Assembly: GCF_019008365.1 (NCBI RefSeq)
Contig: NZ_JAHHUL010000012.1
Coordinates: 1-64,000, forward strand
DNA from: Phosphitispora fastidiosa
GTDB taxonomy: Bacteria > Bacillota > Thermincolia > Thermincolales > UBA2595
Direction of reading: 5' to 3'
DNA: 64,000 nucleotides
Shown here: one piece after another, positions 19,516-30,005 of the stretch
Layout of the letters: every line of letters begins with the position of its first letter
How positions within the stretch are numbered: the first letter of the stretch is position 1
Made by a program: the position numbers and the translations under genes
The notes under the pieces: generated by a model
What the model was told of the DNA's origin: nothing
What the model saw: only the letters and a program-made list of their open reading frames with translations
Database searches by the model: none

Positions 19516-20028
19516 TTAATCATCCTCTCTGATTTCATTTATTGATGTAAATTTATGTCCCCTTTGCATGGCAACCTTTCCGGTACGCACCAATTCTTTG
19601 ATGCCAAATGGCATCAGGGACTGAATCACCGCATTTATTTTACCCTCGTCACCGGTACACTCTATCATTAGGGTTTTCCGTCCGATATCGACAATCCGCG
19701 CCCTGAAGATGTCAACAATCTGCATTATTTCAGCCCGTACGGCAGGGTCAGCTCCTACTTTTATCAGTACCAGTTCCCGATCCACATACTGGTCAGAAGT
19801 AATATCATTAATCTTGATAACATCAACGAGTTTATGTAACTGCTTGGTAACCTGCTCCAAAACCTGGTCATCACCGGAAACTACAATAGTCATCCTGGAA
19901 ATCCTGGCACTCTCAGTTCGGCCTACAGTCAGGCTGTCAATATTGTAGCCCCGCCTGCTGAATAGTCCGGCAACACGTGTCAGTACACCCGGATTGTTTT
20001 CTACCAGAACAGCAAGGATATGCCTCAT
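19516..20028 (-). CDS. ilvN: Acetolactate synthase small (regulatory) subunit
   Basis: The 170-aa protein has an N-terminal ACT domain ([28 protein letters not shown]) that binds valine, and the C-terminal domain typical of IlvH/IlvN. It confers feedback control on the catalytic subunit encoded immediately upstream, with a 4-bp gap. Confidence 0.96.
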   Translation of the reverse strand: MRHILAVLVENNPGVLTRVAGLFSRRGYNIDSLTVGRTESARISRMTIVVSGDDQVLEQVTKQLHKLVDVIKINDITSDQYVDRELVLIKVGADPAVRAEIMQIVDIFRARIVDIGRKTLMIECTGDEGKINAVIQSLMPFGIKELVRTGKVAMQRGHKFTSINEIREDD

Positions 20029-20032
20029 AAGC

Positions 20033-21694
20033 TTAACCTCCTAACATTTTGTGGATAGCCCCGCCGGGAGGAACCATAGGGAAAACGTTCTCTTCCCGTT
20101 CAATTACAAAATCTATGATCACCGGGCGATTGGCTTCAATAGCTTTTTGCAGAGCAGGCCTGACATCCTTTTGCTCAGTAACCCGAATCCCCAAAGCCCC
20201 ATAAGCTTCTGCCAGTTTCACAAAATCGGGACCGGTGATATCGGTATAGGAATACCTGCGGTCATAGAATATTTCCTGCCACTGCCTCACCATTCCCAGG
20301 TAGCTGTTATTTAAGATGGCAATAATCACCGGAATGTTATAGTGTACCGCAGTGGCCATCTCCTGAATGTTCATCTGAATACTGCCGTCACCGGCGATAT
20401 CTATTACCACTGAATCAGGTTGACCAACCTTGGCGCCAATTGCTGCCGGCAGACCGTAACCCATAGTCCCTAGACCGCCGGAGCTTAAAAATGTACGCGG
20501 TTTCGTATACTGATAATACTGGGCAGCCCACATTTGATTTTGTCCGACCTCGGTGACAATAGTAGCTTCCCCATTTGTTATTTTATATATTTCTTCAATA
20601 ATACACTGTGGCTTTAAAACACCGTTTTCCTTATAGCATAACGGGTATTTATCCTTCCACCTGGCAACCCGCTCCTGCCATTCACTGGGCAGCTGCTGCT
20701 CCAGTTTCCCATTAAGTTCTGCCAATACCATCCTGACATCCCCGACAATAGGCACATCAACCCTGACATTCTTACCAATCTCCGCCGGATCGACATCTAT
20801 ATGTATTATCCGGGCTTCTGAGGCAAACTCATCCAGCTTTCCGGTAACCCGGTCATCAAACCTTGCTCCCACAGCAATCAGCAGGTCACACTCACTAACG
20901 GCAAAATTGGCTGACTTGGTGCCGTGCATCCCCAGCATCCCTACTGAAAGTGGGTGAATCTCCGGGAAAGCCCCAATACCCATCAAGGTGGTTGTTACTG
21001 GGCTTACGGTCAGCTCTGCCAGCCTGAACAGTTCCTCACTGGCATTAGAGACGACAACACCCCCGCCGGCATAGATAACAGGCCTTTTCGCCGCTCCAAT
21101 AAGCTTCACCGCATTGGAAATCTGTCCTCTATTCCCTTTCAGGGTAGGCTTATAACCCTTTAGATTAACCTTGTCCGGGTACTTAAAGGTAGTTTGCTTG
21201 ACACAGATATCTTTGGGAATATCAATAAGCACCGGTCCCGGCCGACCGGTTGTGGCAATATGGAATGCTTCCTTAATGGTCCTGGCCAGGTCATTAACAT
21301 CTTTCACCAGGAAGTTATGCTTGGTAATCGGCAGTGTAATCCCAGTAATATCGGCTTCCTGAAAAGAATCCTTTCCCAGCATGTCACAGGGCACCTGTCC
21401 GGTAAGAGCAACTAAAGGTACCGAATCCATATAAGCAGTGGCGATTCCTGTGACCAGATTGGTAGCTCCCGGTCCGGAGGTTGCCAGGCAGACACCCGGC
21501 TTTCCGGTAGCCCTGGCATAACCGTCAGCCGCATGTGCCGCCCCCTGTTCATGCCTGACCAAATAGTGTTTCAAAGACGAGTCATACAAAGCATCATAGA
21601 TGGGCAGCACCTGCCCCCCCGGATATCCGAAAATGGCTTCAACGCCTTCTTCCTGCAAGCTCTTGATTAATATTTCCGCCCCGGAAAATTTCAC
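20033..21694 (-). CDS. ilvB: Acetolactate synthase large subunit, first copy
   Basis: A 553-aa thiamine-diphosphate enzyme. The frame opens at 21712, but the GTG at 21694 is preferred because GGAGG lies 8 bp upstream and the protein then aligns with the other IlvB ([26 protein letters not shown]-like start). The catalytic-Glu segment [19 protein letters not shown] and [16 protein letters not shown] with [11 protein letters not shown] are intact. The tight link to ilvN makes this the presumptive main anabolic acetohydroxyacid synthase. Confidence 0.95.
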   Translation of the reverse strand: MKFSGAEILIKSLQEEGVEAIFGYPGGQVLPIYDALYDSSLKHYLVRHEQGAAHAADGYARATGKPGVCLATSGPGATNLVTGIATAYMDSVPLVALTGQVPCDMLGKDSFQEADITGITLPITKHNFLVKDVNDLARTIKEAFHIATTGRPGPVLIDIPKDICVKQTTFKYPDKVNLKGYKPTLKGNRGQISNAVKLIGAAKRPVIYAGGGVVVSNASEELFRLAELTVSPVTTTLMGIGAFPEIHPLSVGMLGMHGTKSANFAVSECDLLIAVGARFDDRVTGKLDEFASEARIIHIDVDPAEIGKNVRVDVPIVGDVRMVLAELNGKLEQQLPSEWQERVARWKDKYPLCYKENGVLKPQCIIEEIYKITNGEATIVTEVGQNQMWAAQYYQYTKPRTFLSSGGLGTMGYGLPAAIGAKVGQPDSVVIDIAGDGSIQMNIQEMATAVHYNIPVIIAILNNSYLGMVRQWQEIFYDRRYSYTDITGPDFVKLAEAYGALGIRVTEQKDVRPALQKAIEANRPVIIDFVIEREENVFPMVPPGGAIHKMLGG

Positions 21695-21811
21695 CCTATC
21701 CACCTCCGTCATATACTAATTGCGGCCAGTACCTGCCGATCATTGACCGGCAGCAGCAGCCGTTGATACCCGGCTACCTGTTCCAGCTTTCTTTGAAGCA
21801 CTGCTCCTGTT

Positions 21812-23479
21812 CTAACTGTCTTTGAGCACTGCTCCTGTACTGGCAGAAGTCACCAGTTTAGCATAACGGGCCAGGTAACCTTTCTTGACTCTGGGTTCTC
21901 GGGGCTGCCATTCGGCAAGCCTTGCCTTCAGTTCAGCATCACTGATCAGGACATTTAAGCTGCAGTTGGGGATGTCTATTTCAATAATATCCCCATCCCT
22001 TACTGCCGCTATGGGACCTCCTTCGGCAGCTTCAGGAGAAACATGGCCAATGGATGCTCCTCTGGTGGCCCCGGAAAATCTTCCGTCAGTAATTAGAGCC
22101 ACATCCTTATCCAGTCCCAGACCGGCCACCATCGCAGTCGGAGTCAGCATCTCCCGCATACCGGGACCGCCTTTTGGACCTTCATACCTGATTACAATAA
22201 CATCACCTTTATTAACCCTGCCGTCAATTAACGCCTGGACCGTTTCCTCCTCTGATTCAAAAACTCGGGCCGGCCCTTTATGCTGATGCATTTCAGGCGC
22301 TACGGCAGCTTCCTTGACAACAGACCCGTCAGGAGCAATGTTGCCTCTGAGGATTGCCAAACCGCCCTTTTCGCTGTAGGGATTATCCAGAGGCCTGATT
22401 ACATCGGGATCCCGTATCTCTTTTCCGGCAATATTCTCCCTGACAGTCTTTCCGGTTACTGTCGGCCGGTCCAGATAAAGAATTCCTTTCTTGCTGAGTT
22501 CAGCCAGCACTGCGGGAATCCCGCCGGCCTCATTGAGGTCCTGAATATGGTGGCTCCCTGCGGGGCTCAGCTTGCACAAGTGTGGTGTTTTTTCATTAAT
22601 CTCCTGGAAATTGTCAAGGTCAAGCTCAAATCCACACTCATGGGCAATTGCCGGCAGGTGAAGCACCGTGTTGGTGGACCCCCCAAGGGCCATATCTGCA
22701 GCAATCGCATTATGGAAGGTTTCCTTATTCATAATATCGAGAGGCTTGATATCCTGGGCAACCAGTTCCATTATCTTCATGCCGGTCTGTTTTGCCAGCC
22801 TCTTCCTGGCTGCTGTTACTGCAGGAATGGTACCGCTCCCTGGCAGGGACATCCCGAGTACCTCTGTCAGGCAGTTCATGGTGTTTGCGGTAAACATACC
22901 CGCACATGAACCACAGCCCGGACACGCTGACTCCTCCATCTCTGCGAGTTCATCCTCAGTCATCCTGCCGCCGCGGACAGCGCCGACTCCCTCAAAAATA
23001 TTACTTAAAGAAAAATCCCTTCCCCGGTGCCTGCCTGTGAGCATCGGCCCGCCGCTAACAACTATTGCGGGGATATTCAGGCGGGCAGCGCCCATCAGCA
23101 TCCCGGGAATAATCTTATCACAATTCGGTATCAGGACAAGGCCGTCAAAAGCATGAGCCTGTGTCATGATCTCCACAGAATCAGCAATAATCTCACGGCT
23201 TGCCAGTGAATACTTCATTCCGGCATGGTTCATGGCAATACCGTCACAAACCCCGATTGCCGGAAATTCAATAGGCGTACCTCCAGCCATACGCACCCCG
23301 GCCTTAACCGCCTCAGCAATAGTATCCAGATGAATATGTCCGGGCACCACTTCATTTTGAGAGTTGACAACCCCGATAAGCGGCCTGGCCAGTTCCTCAT
23401 CAGTATATCCCATCGCTTTAAAGAGGGAGCGGTGGGGCGCTTTTTCCAATCCTTTTTTAACAGCATCACTTCTCATCAT
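21812..23479 (-). CDS. ilvD: Dihydroxy-acid dehydratase
   Basis: The 555-aa Fe-S enzyme converts dihydroxy-acids to 2-oxo acids in valine and isoleucine synthesis. Cluster and metal Cys residues lie in [10 protein letters not shown] and [19 protein letters not shown]; the C-terminal [19 protein letters not shown] is the family signature. It is the first gene after the T-box. Two adjacent ATG codons follow GGAGGGG; either can be the start. Confidence 0.97.
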   Translation of the reverse strand: MMRSDAVKKGLEKAPHRSLFKAMGYTDEELARPLIGVVNSQNEVVPGHIHLDTIAEAVKAGVRMAGGTPIEFPAIGVCDGIAMNHAGMKYSLASREIIADSVEIMTQAHAFDGLVLIPNCDKIIPGMLMGAARLNIPAIVVSGGPMLTGRHRGRDFSLSNIFEGVGAVRGGRMTEDELAEMEESACPGCGSCAGMFTANTMNCLTEVLGMSLPGSGTIPAVTAARKRLAKQTGMKIMELVAQDIKPLDIMNKETFHNAIAADMALGGSTNTVLHLPAIAHECGFELDLDNFQEINEKTPHLCKLSPAGSHHIQDLNEAGGIPAVLAELSKKGILYLDRPTVTGKTVRENIAGKEIRDPDVIRPLDNPYSEKGGLAILRGNIAPDGSVVKEAAVAPEMHQHKGPARVFESEEETVQALIDGRVNKGDVIVIRYEGPKGGPGMREMLTPTAMVAGLGLDKDVALITDGRFSGATRGASIGHVSPEAAEGGPIAAVRDGDIIEIDIPNCSLNVLISDAELKARLAEWQPREPRVKKGYLARYAKLVTSASTGAVLKDS

Positions 23480-23496
23480 AAACCCCTCCCTTAAAT

Positions 23497-23790
23497 ATAA
23501 AAACCTCCCGCCCGATAGACAGCCCTATCAGGGACGAGAGGTTTAATTAACCTTCCGCGGTACCACCCTGTTTGCCATTTATTAATATAATAAAACGGCC
23601 TCTCAATTGATGTTTTCGCCTGCATGATAACGGTCTGCGCCGGGCAAACCTACTGGGCACTCAGAGAATGCGGTTCAGCTGCCGGTTCAGGGGTGAGTAG
23701 CTTATACATTATCCGGCGCCGGTTTTCAGCTCCCCCGGCTCTCTGGAGGCCTTCCGCATGTATAAATTCCCCTTCATCACCTTTTGAATT
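23497..23790 (-). ncRNA. T-box leader, leucine-specific, upstream of ilvD
   Basis: On the minus strand the diagnostic AGGGTGGTACCGCGG (23555-23569) forms the antiterminator bulge that binds the tRNA acceptor end. A terminator hairpin follows (AACCTC...GAGGTTTTTAT, about 23500-23545). In stem I, AGGGG pairs with CCCCT and TTATACAT with ATGTATAA. Between them on the 3' side lies the specifier loop GCTACTCA, placing CTC (Leu) at 23697-23695 before the usual purine. Uncharged tRNA-Leu should thus favour read-through into the whole ilv-leu-cimA operon. Confidence 0.92.
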
Positions 23791-23880
23791 GAAAATATAT
23801 TGAATCTAGTATACATACTCACTTTCAATGTGTCAAGGTATTTTTTTATAAAATGTCCCTCTGGGAATTGACCTGCAACT

Positions 23881-25080
23881 CTAACTCTTCCCCATGTCGA
23901 ACCTTTCATATAGAATCTGCATGGCTCTCATTACATCTGTTTCCTTTATTAAAAATGAAATTGTGATATCCGAGTCTGAGGTCTGGAGGACTGTAACCCC
24001 TGCCCTGTCAAGGGACTCCATGGCATTTGCCATTACACCGGGAACCCCCTCCATACCGGCGCCGATTACAGATATCTTGGCACAATCGGTATCAACCACA
24101 ATATTATATCCTGCCTCCTGAAGGATCCGGCTGGCTCCTGTAGTATCATCTCTATTGATGACAAAGAAAATAGAGTTAGGCGCTACTCCAATCATATCAA
24201 TACTGATTCTGGCTTCTGCCATTGTCTTCAGCACCTTTACCTTAGCCATCTGGACGGCGCTCCCGTCAAGAGGCCCCACCTTTATCTGGCTGATGTTGGT
24301 CAGGTGAGCAAGTCCGGTGATAACCCTTTCATCAACATTTTCAGCTATCAGGGTACCCTCAGCATCTGAAAAGGTGTTTTTTATCTTAATCGGAACCTTC
24401 CCGCTCATAGCTGCCTCAACTGCCCTGGGGTGGATGACCTTGGCCCCGTGATAAGCCATTTCACAGATTTCCCTATAGGAGACATCTTTCATGATGGCCG
24501 CATCGGGAATAACCCTCGGGTCTGTTGTCATCACCCCGTCAACATCGGTATATATCTCCACATATTCTGCTTCCAGGGCTGCCCCCAGAGCTGTTGCCGT
24601 AGTATCACTGCCTCCCCGGCCCAGGGTGGTGGTGCTGCCATCCTTACTGGTCCCCTGAAATCCGGCGACGATAACAATATTCCCTTCTGCCAGGGACCGC
24701 CTGATAAAACCGGGATCTATCTCAAGTATCTGGGCATTCCCATATGCTCCGTCAGTACATATGCCCGCCTGTCCACCGGTCAAAGCGATAGCCTGGTGGC
24801 CCATGCTTTTCAGCAGTGTAGCCATGACTACTGAAGAAATAACCTCTCCACATGATATCAACAGGTCAAGCTCCCTGGGTTCAACATCATCATGTACTGA
24901 CTTTACCAGCCCAAGCAGGGTATCTGTAGCATAAGGCTCGCCCTTCCTGCCCATCGCCGAAACAACAACCACAGGGGAATATCCCTGATTTTTAGCTTCA
25001 ATAATCCGCTTTAGTACCTTTTCTCTTGACTCCGCAGTCGCGACAGATGTCCCGCCGAATTTTTGGACGACGATCTTCAA
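23881..25080 (-). CDS. lysC: Aspartate kinase
   Basis: The 399-aa enzyme phosphorylates aspartate, the entry step for lysine, threonine and methionine (and diaminopimelate for peptidoglycan). Kinase landmarks are VVQKFGGTSV at the N-terminus, SCGEVISSVVMA, and GRGGSDTTATALGAALEAE near residue 155. Two ACT domains fill the C-terminal 140 residues (MIGVAPNSIFFVINRDD; KISVIGAGMEGVPGVM), so allosteric inhibition is expected. It reads into the T-box leader with no clear terminator between, but lies outside the T-box control. Confidence 0.96.
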   Translation of the reverse strand: MKIVVQKFGGTSVATAESREKVLKRIIEAKNQGYSPVVVVSAMGRKGEPYATDTLLGLVKSVHDDVEPRELDLLISCGEVISSVVMATLLKSMGHQAIALTGGQAGICTDGAYGNAQILEIDPGFIRRSLAEGNIVIVAGFQGTSKDGSTTTLGRGGSDTTATALGAALEAEYVEIYTDVDGVMTTDPRVIPDAAIMKDVSYREICEMAYHGAKVIHPRAVEAAMSGKVPIKIKNTFSDAEGTLIAENVDERVITGLAHLTNISQIKVGPLDGSAVQMAKVKVLKTMAEARISIDMIGVAPNSIFFVINRDDTTGASRILQEAGYNIVVDTDCAKISVIGAGMEGVPGVMANAMESLDRAGVTVLQTSDSDITISFLIKETDVMRAMQILYERFDMGKS

Positions 25081-25204
25081 TGATTACACCTCTCCCCAAT
25101 TAACTCTATCTTTTTAGTATAAACCTATCACTTTGCTATTTCAATAACAAATACTTGTATAAACACTGCCATAAATGCCTATCCTCTAAATGAGGTGGTT
25201 ATTT

Positions 25205-25978
25205 ATGTCCAAACTGAAGAACTTGCTTGCTAAAAACCGGCTTACATTGTATGTACTTATAATTTCACTGACCTTCATGATATTCACCCTGGTCCATGAT
25301 AAGCCAAAAGTGAGTATCCAGACAGTTAATGAAAACCAGTTGACAGAAGCGGAAAAAACCCTTAAAGAAAACCGGGAACTTAAAAACAGGCTGGCCAAAC
25401 TGGAGCCGCCCGCGCCGGTTAAAATGGTAGCTTCAGACAGCATCATCCCTGTCGAACAAACGCTCCCTGCGCTTACGGTAATGGAGGAAGGAATACGGGT
25501 TCCATTTGAAGAGGTTTACCAGGACACGGCATGGGTCCGCCCCGACTACCAGCCGTACTGGCACAGCATAAACGGCCAATGGTGCAGAGTCCCCGACCGG
25601 ATTCACAACTCCTATCACAGGCTGTTTGCCACCCAGGGAACCCCCGTGCTGTGGGGTGAAACCCTTCATAACTGCGGCATAGCTGAGCTTGCCGGTGATA
25701 TTGAACTTCCGGTTTATGGCAACAAAGCATCTGATTCGGTTGCTATAATTGCTGTCTACCATATGGTTACAGAAATAATCGTTTTTGATAAGCAGGTAGT
25801 ACTGGTTGGTACACCTGCCAGGACCGGTGTCCAGGTCCTGGCAGTAGACCTCAGGGATCTGGTATCAAGTGTTTCCGGTGAAATCATGGCCTTAAATGAA
25901 AACAAGAAATTTATCTTTCAGCTGGTCACGCCTGACGGATACGAAATTGATTACAACAATATGACGGTGAGCTTTTAA
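25205..25978 (+). CDS. Membrane-anchored protein of unknown function
   Basis: I do not recognise the family. The ATG at 25205 is chosen over one at 25190 because GAGGTGG lies just before it, giving 257 aa. A single N-terminal transmembrane segment (about residues 13-32, LTLYVLIISLTFMIFTLV) is followed by a short charged coiled-coil stretch (about 45-70) and a roughly 190-residue extracytoplasmic domain with Trp/Tyr-rich motifs (WVRPDYQPYWHSINGQW) and two Cys. The gene is monocistronic, divergent from lysC and convergent with argH through a strong terminator. Confidence 0.75.
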   Translation: MSKLKNLLAKNRLTLYVLIISLTFMIFTLVHDKPKVSIQTVNENQLTEAEKTLKENRELKNRLAKLEPPAPVKMVASDSIIPVEQTLPALTVMEEGIRVPFEEVYQDTAWVRPDYQPYWHSINGQWCRVPDRIHNSYHRLFATQGTPVLWGETLHNCGIAELAGDIELPVYGNKASDSVAIIAVYHMVTEIIVFDKQVVLVGTPARTGVQVLAVDLRDLVSSVSGEIMALNENKKFIFQLVTPDGYEIDYNNMTVSF

Positions 25979-25989
25979 ACCATAAAATG

Positions 25990-26036
25990 AAAATGTCCCA
26001 AGCAGTGGGGCCCCGCCCGCTTCTGGGACATTTTTT
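25990..26036. terminator. Bidirectional terminator between convergent genes
   Basis: AAAATGTCCCA pairs with TGGGACATTTT, with an inner GC-rich stem, and is followed by T runs in both directions. Confidence 0.88.
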
Positions 26037-26046
26037 CTGACCTTCT

Positions 26047-27441
26047 TTATGAGGTAAACCTTTTCTTAATTTCCTGCAGCCACTGTTTCCCTTTGTCAAT
26101 AGAAGCCTGAACAGCCTCCGGGGCCGGACCTCCAGGAACTCTGCGGGCAGCCACACACTTTTCAATATTGATGGCATCAAAAATATCAGCTTCTATCACC
26201 GGTGAAACCTCCCGATATTCCTCCAAAGTGAGGTCTTCCAGGGATTTTCCCCTGTTGATGCAGTCCAGAACCAGTTTACCGACTATCTCATGTGCCTTTC
26301 TAAACGGGACTCCACTTTTGGCCAGGTAATCGGCAACCTCGGTGGCATTGGTAAAGCCTCCGCGGGCAGCCTGTGCCATTACCGTTTCATTGAGGGTCAT
26401 TGTATCCACCATAGGCGTGAAGACCATTAGGCATCCCTTAACAGTATCAATGGCGTCAAAGAGAGCTTCCTTGTCCTCCTGCATGTCTTTATTATATGCC
26501 AGAGGCAGTGACTTCATCACTGTCAGCAGCGCCATCAGGTCGCCATATACGCGCCCGGTTTTACCCCGAATGAGTTCTGCCACATCAGGGTTCTTTTTCT
26601 GGGGCATAATACTGCTCCCGGTAGAATAAGCATCATCCAGCTCCACAAACCTGAATTCGGCAGATGACCACAAGATGATTTCCTCACAGAAACGGCTTAA
26701 GTGCATCATGATAATGGAAGCTGCGGCACAAAACTCAATGGCAAAATCCCGGTCACTGACACCATCTAGACTGTTTTCGGTGATCCCGGCAAAGCCAAGT
26801 TCTGCAGCAACACTGTTCCGGTCAAGATCAAAGGTAGTCCCGGCGAGGGCGCCGGATCCCAGGGGCAAGACATCAGTCCTCTCCAGGCAGTCCAACAGCC
26901 TGCCCATATCCCGGGCAAACATCCGGAAATATGCCATCAGGTGATGCCCGAAAGTAATAGGCTGTGCCCGCTGCAGATGGGTATAACCGGGCATAATCGT
27001 CCCGGTGTGACCTTCCGCCAGCTTCAGGAGGGTTTCCTCAAGCCCTGCCAGCAGGCCCGCCGTGGCGCAAATTTCCTCTTTCAGGTACATTTTGATATCA
27101 AGGGCTACCTGGTCATTCCGGCTCCTGGCAGTATGAAGCTTACGACCGACATCACCGATACGATCTGTAAGCAGTTTTTCGATATTCATATGGATATCCT
27201 CTGCCCCTACATCAAATTGGACCCTGCCGTCTTCTATATCTGCAAGAATCGCCGTCAGTCCGGAGATAATGGCATCAGCCTCTGCGGGCGAAATAATCCC
27301 CTGTCTGCCAAGCATCCCGGCATGGGCAATACTGCCCCTGATATCCTGCCTGTATAGCCTTTGGTCAAAAGATATTGATGAATGAAAATCTTCAACTACC
27401 TTGTCGGTGCCCTTGGTAAATCGTCCACCCCAAAGTTTCAT
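26047..27441 (-). CDS. argH: Argininosuccinate lyase
   Basis: The 464-aa enzyme splits argininosuccinate to arginine and fumarate, the last step of arginine synthesis. It has the N-terminal [10 protein letters not shown], the TARSRNDQ motif, [10 protein letters not shown] with the catalytic His, and the flexible signature loop [12 protein letters not shown] of the fumarase/aspartase superfamily. It is the last gene of the arginine operon; GGAGGAA precedes the ATG. Confidence 0.97.
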   Translation of the reverse strand: MKLWGGRFTKGTDKVVEDFHSSISFDQRLYRQDIRGSIAHAGMLGRQGIISPAEADAIISGLTAILADIEDGRVQFDVGAEDIHMNIEKLLTDRIGDVGRKLHTARSRNDQVALDIKMYLKEEICATAGLLAGLEETLLKLAEGHTGTIMPGYTHLQRAQPITFGHHLMAYFRMFARDMGRLLDCLERTDVLPLGSGALAGTTFDLDRNSVAAELGFAGITENSLDGVSDRDFAIEFCAAASIIMMHLSRFCEEIILWSSAEFRFVELDDAYSTGSSIMPQKKNPDVAELIRGKTGRVYGDLMALLTVMKSLPLAYNKDMQEDKEALFDAIDTVKGCLMVFTPMVDTMTLNETVMAQAARGGFTNATEVADYLAKSGVPFRKAHEIVGKLVLDCINRGKSLEDLTLEEYREVSPVIEADIFDAINIEKCVAARRVPGGPAPEAVQASIDKGKQWLQEIKKRFTS

Positions 27442-27469
27442 GGTGTTCCTCCTGTAACATAAAAAGTGC

Positions 27470-27745
27470 TCAACCTTTCAGCCATAGGCTGATAATGAGA
27501 ACCATCAGGATGGCCTCTAATACAATCATAATCATCCCCATGCTGCGGGTCTTCTTAACCTGGGTCAGGAATTCGACTTCCAGCCACTTCTTAAATTCGG
27601 GATCCTTCTGAGCCGCTTTCCATTGACTACTCTTCACCCTTCTGCTGACAATCTTTTCAGGTTTGTAGTAATAAAATCCGCCCAGAAAAATACCCACCCC
27701 ACTAAGGACAAGCAAACTGATAAAAACCGGAGTACTTAACATCAT
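27470..27745 (-). CDS. Small two-helix membrane protein, unknown function
   Basis: A 91-aa protein with hydrophobic helices at about residues 3-25 ([20 protein letters not shown]) and 68-88 ([19 protein letters not shown]), joined by a basic and then acidic loop ([22 protein letters not shown]). The frame continues to a TTG at 27751, but the ATG at 27745 follows AAGGA by 8 bp. It lies between argG and argH in the same orientation with short gaps, so it is probably co-transcribed. I do not recognise the family. Confidence 0.7.
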   Translation of the reverse strand: MMLSTPVFISLLVLSGVGIFLGGFYYYKPEKIVSRRVKSSQWKAAQKDPEFKKWLEVEFLTQVKKTRSMGMIMIVLEAILMVLIISLWLKG

Positions 27746-27788
27746 CCACAACTTCCTTTTAATAATTTGTTCCGGCGGCCCGGAAAGA

Positions 27789-29000
27789 TTAGTCCCTCAA
27801 GCCGGCCTTTTTCTCCATGATGGCCCTGACCGTCAATGGCAGTCCAAAAAGGTTGATAAACCCTTCGGCATCCTTCTGGTTATATACCTCATCACGGCCG
27901 AAGGTGGAAAATTCCTCATTATAAAGGGAATACCGCGACTTCGCTCCTGCCGGGGTACAGCTGCCTTTATAGAGTTTCATCCTCACTGTCCCGGTAACAC
28001 TCTTCTGAGTAGTATCCACAAACGCATCCAGGGCCTCCCTTAAAGGATGATACCACTGCCCGTAATACACCAACTCGGCATATCGTTGGGAAACCAGGTC
28101 TTTATAATGCAGAGTATCCCGGTCAATGCAAAGCAGTTCCAGTTCGCGGTGGGCGGCATACAGGACCGTCCCCCCCGGTGTTTCGTAAACCCCTCTGGAT
28201 TTCATGCCTACCAGCCGGTTTTCCACCATATCAACAATACCGACACCGTTGGCCCCGGCGGTTTTGTTCAACTCCTCTATCATCCTGACCCCATCCATAG
28301 CTTCTCCGTTCAGCCTGACCGGAATCCCCTGCTCAAAGTCCAGTTCGACATAGGCAGGCTTATCAGGCGCTTTATCAGGTGGAGTTGTCATCAATAACAT
28401 ATCGTATTTGGGCTCATTCCACGGGTCCTCCAGGTCTTCACCCTCATGGCTCAGATGCCACAGGTTGCGGTCCATGCTGTAGGCATGCCCTTTTTTAACC
28501 GGAATGGGGATACCCCTCTCCTCTGCATAAGCAATAGCATCCTCCCGGGAGCGAATGTCCCATTCACGCCATGGGGCAACAATCTTCAGGTCAGGCGCCA
28601 GGGCTTTCACTGCCAGTTCAAACCTCACCTGGTCATTTCCTTTTCCGGTGGCCCCGTGAGCAATGGCTTCCGCCCCCTCCTGCCGGGCAATCTCCACCAG
28701 CCTTCTCCCAATAAGAGGCCTGGCAAAAGATGTCCCCAACAGGTATTTACCTTCATATACAGCCCCGGCCTTTAGGGTCGGCCAGATGAATTCCTCAACA
28801 AAGTCTTTCTTGACATCCTCAATGTATATCTTGCTGGCCCCGGTATTAATGGCCTTTTCCTGTAGGGGGGCAAGTTCTTCACCCTGACCTACATCGGCAG
28901 CCATGGCGATTACTTCATACCCGTAGTTCTCTTTCAGCCACGGAATGATTATGGAGGTATCCAACCCTCCGGAATAAGCAAGCACAACTTTTTTGGGCAT
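27789..29000 (-). CDS. argG: Argininosuccinate synthase
   Basis: The 403-aa enzyme ligates citrulline and aspartate using ATP. The N-terminal PP-loop [13 protein letters not shown] binds [19 protein letters not shown] and [15 protein letters not shown] are family signatures. GAGGAG lies upstream of the ATG and 17 bp separate it from argF. Confidence 0.97.
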   Translation of the reverse strand: MPKKVVLAYSGGLDTSIIIPWLKENYGYEVIAMAADVGQGEELAPLQEKAINTGASKIYIEDVKKDFVEEFIWPTLKAGAVYEGKYLLGTSFARPLIGRRLVEIARQEGAEAIAHGATGKGNDQVRFELAVKALAPDLKIVAPWREWDIRSREDAIAYAEERGIPIPVKKGHAYSMDRNLWHLSHEGEDLEDPWNEPKYDMLLMTTPPDKAPDKPAYVELDFEQGIPVRLNGEAMDGVRMIEELNKTAGANGVGIVDMVENRLVGMKSRGVYETPGGTVLYAAHRELELLCIDRDTLHYKDLVSQRYAELVYYGQWYHPLREALDAFVDTTQKSVTGTVRMKLYKGSCTPAGAKSRYSLYNEEFSTFGRDEVYNQKDAEGFINLFGLPLTVRAIMEKKAGLRD

Positions 29001-29017
29001 AGTGTCAAACTCCTCTC

Positions 29018-29962
29018 TTATATCATTGTCAGGGCAAGTACGGCCTTTTGCGCATGAAGCCTGTTTTCAGCTTCATCAAAGACAACCGAGTTCGGCCCGT
29101 CAATTACCCCTGCAGAGACTTCCTCACCCCGGTGGGCAGGCAGGCAGTGCATAAACAGATAATCCGGCTTCGCGACGCTCACCAGCTCTTCATTGACCTG
29201 ATAAGGCTCAAATATCTTCAGACGTTCCGCATGCTCCTCTTCCTGACCCATGCTGGCCCATACATCTGTATAAACAATATCGGCATCCTTAACCGCCTTA
29301 AAGGGGTCGTCAGTTATCTCTATCACTGCTCTGGTTTCAACGGCATCGGCCCTGGCAATCCTCACTATTTCCTGACTTGGTTCATAACCTTCGGGAACAG
29401 CCGCCGAAATGTGCATTCCCACTTTAGCGCAGCCATTGAGAAGGGAGTGGCAGACGTTGTTGCCATCACCGACATAAGCCAGTTTCAGTCCTTCAAGGCA
29501 GCCCTTGTGTTCCAGAATAGTCTGAAAATCGGCCAGAATCTGGCAAGGGTGGTTCAAGTCGGTAAGTCCGTTAATTATCGGTATACTGGCATATTTCGCC
29601 AATTCTTCAACATCCGAGTGGGCAAAGGTTCTGATCATGATTCCATCCAGGTAACGCGATAACACCTTAGCCGTATCGGCAATAGTCTCCCCGCGTCCCA
29701 ACTGGAGTTCCTGGCCGCTCAAAAACAGTGGATAACCCCCCAGCTGGTGCATGGCAACCTCAAAAGATACCCTGGTCCTGGTGGAAGACTTGGTAAAAAT
29801 CATCCCCAGGGTTTTTCCGTTTAGTATCGGGTGGGCTTCACCCTTTTTCTGTTTGGTTTTCAGATCCTGGGCCACTTTCATAATTGCCCATATCTCTTCC
29901 CTGGTCAGTGAATACAGGGCAAGCAGATCCTTACCCCGCAGACCGGAATGTAAACTATTCAT
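29018..29962 (-). CDS. argF: Ornithine carbamoyltransferase
   Basis: The 314-aa enzyme makes citrulline from ornithine and carbamoyl phosphate. The carbamoyl-phosphate motif [10 protein letters not shown], the [11 protein letters not shown] segment and the ornithine-site [11 protein letters not shown] are intact. Position between argD and argG supports the anabolic role. Carbamoyl phosphate synthase genes are not in the window. Confidence 0.97.
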   Translation of the reverse strand: MNSLHSGLRGKDLLALYSLTREEIWAIMKVAQDLKTKQKKGEAHPILNGKTLGMIFTKSSTRTRVSFEVAMHQLGGYPLFLSGQELQLGRGETIADTAKVLSRYLDGIMIRTFAHSDVEELAKYASIPIINGLTDLNHPCQILADFQTILEHKGCLEGLKLAYVGDGNNVCHSLLNGCAKVGMHISAAVPEGYEPSQEIVRIARADAVETRAVIEITDDPFKAVKDADIVYTDVWASMGQEEEHAERLKIFEPYQVNEELVSVAKPDYLFMHCLPAHRGEEVSAGVIDGPNSVVFDEAENRLHAQKAVLALTMI

Positions 29963-30005
29963 GTCATCCCTCCTGTACGATAATAGTTTACCTTATCTGG
30001 TAAAG

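Noticed and set aside
23893-23899. TGTCGAA in the 3' end of lysC (and another in leuA) as Spo0A boxes
   Set aside because: They lie inside coding sequence, and single heptamers are expected by chance.
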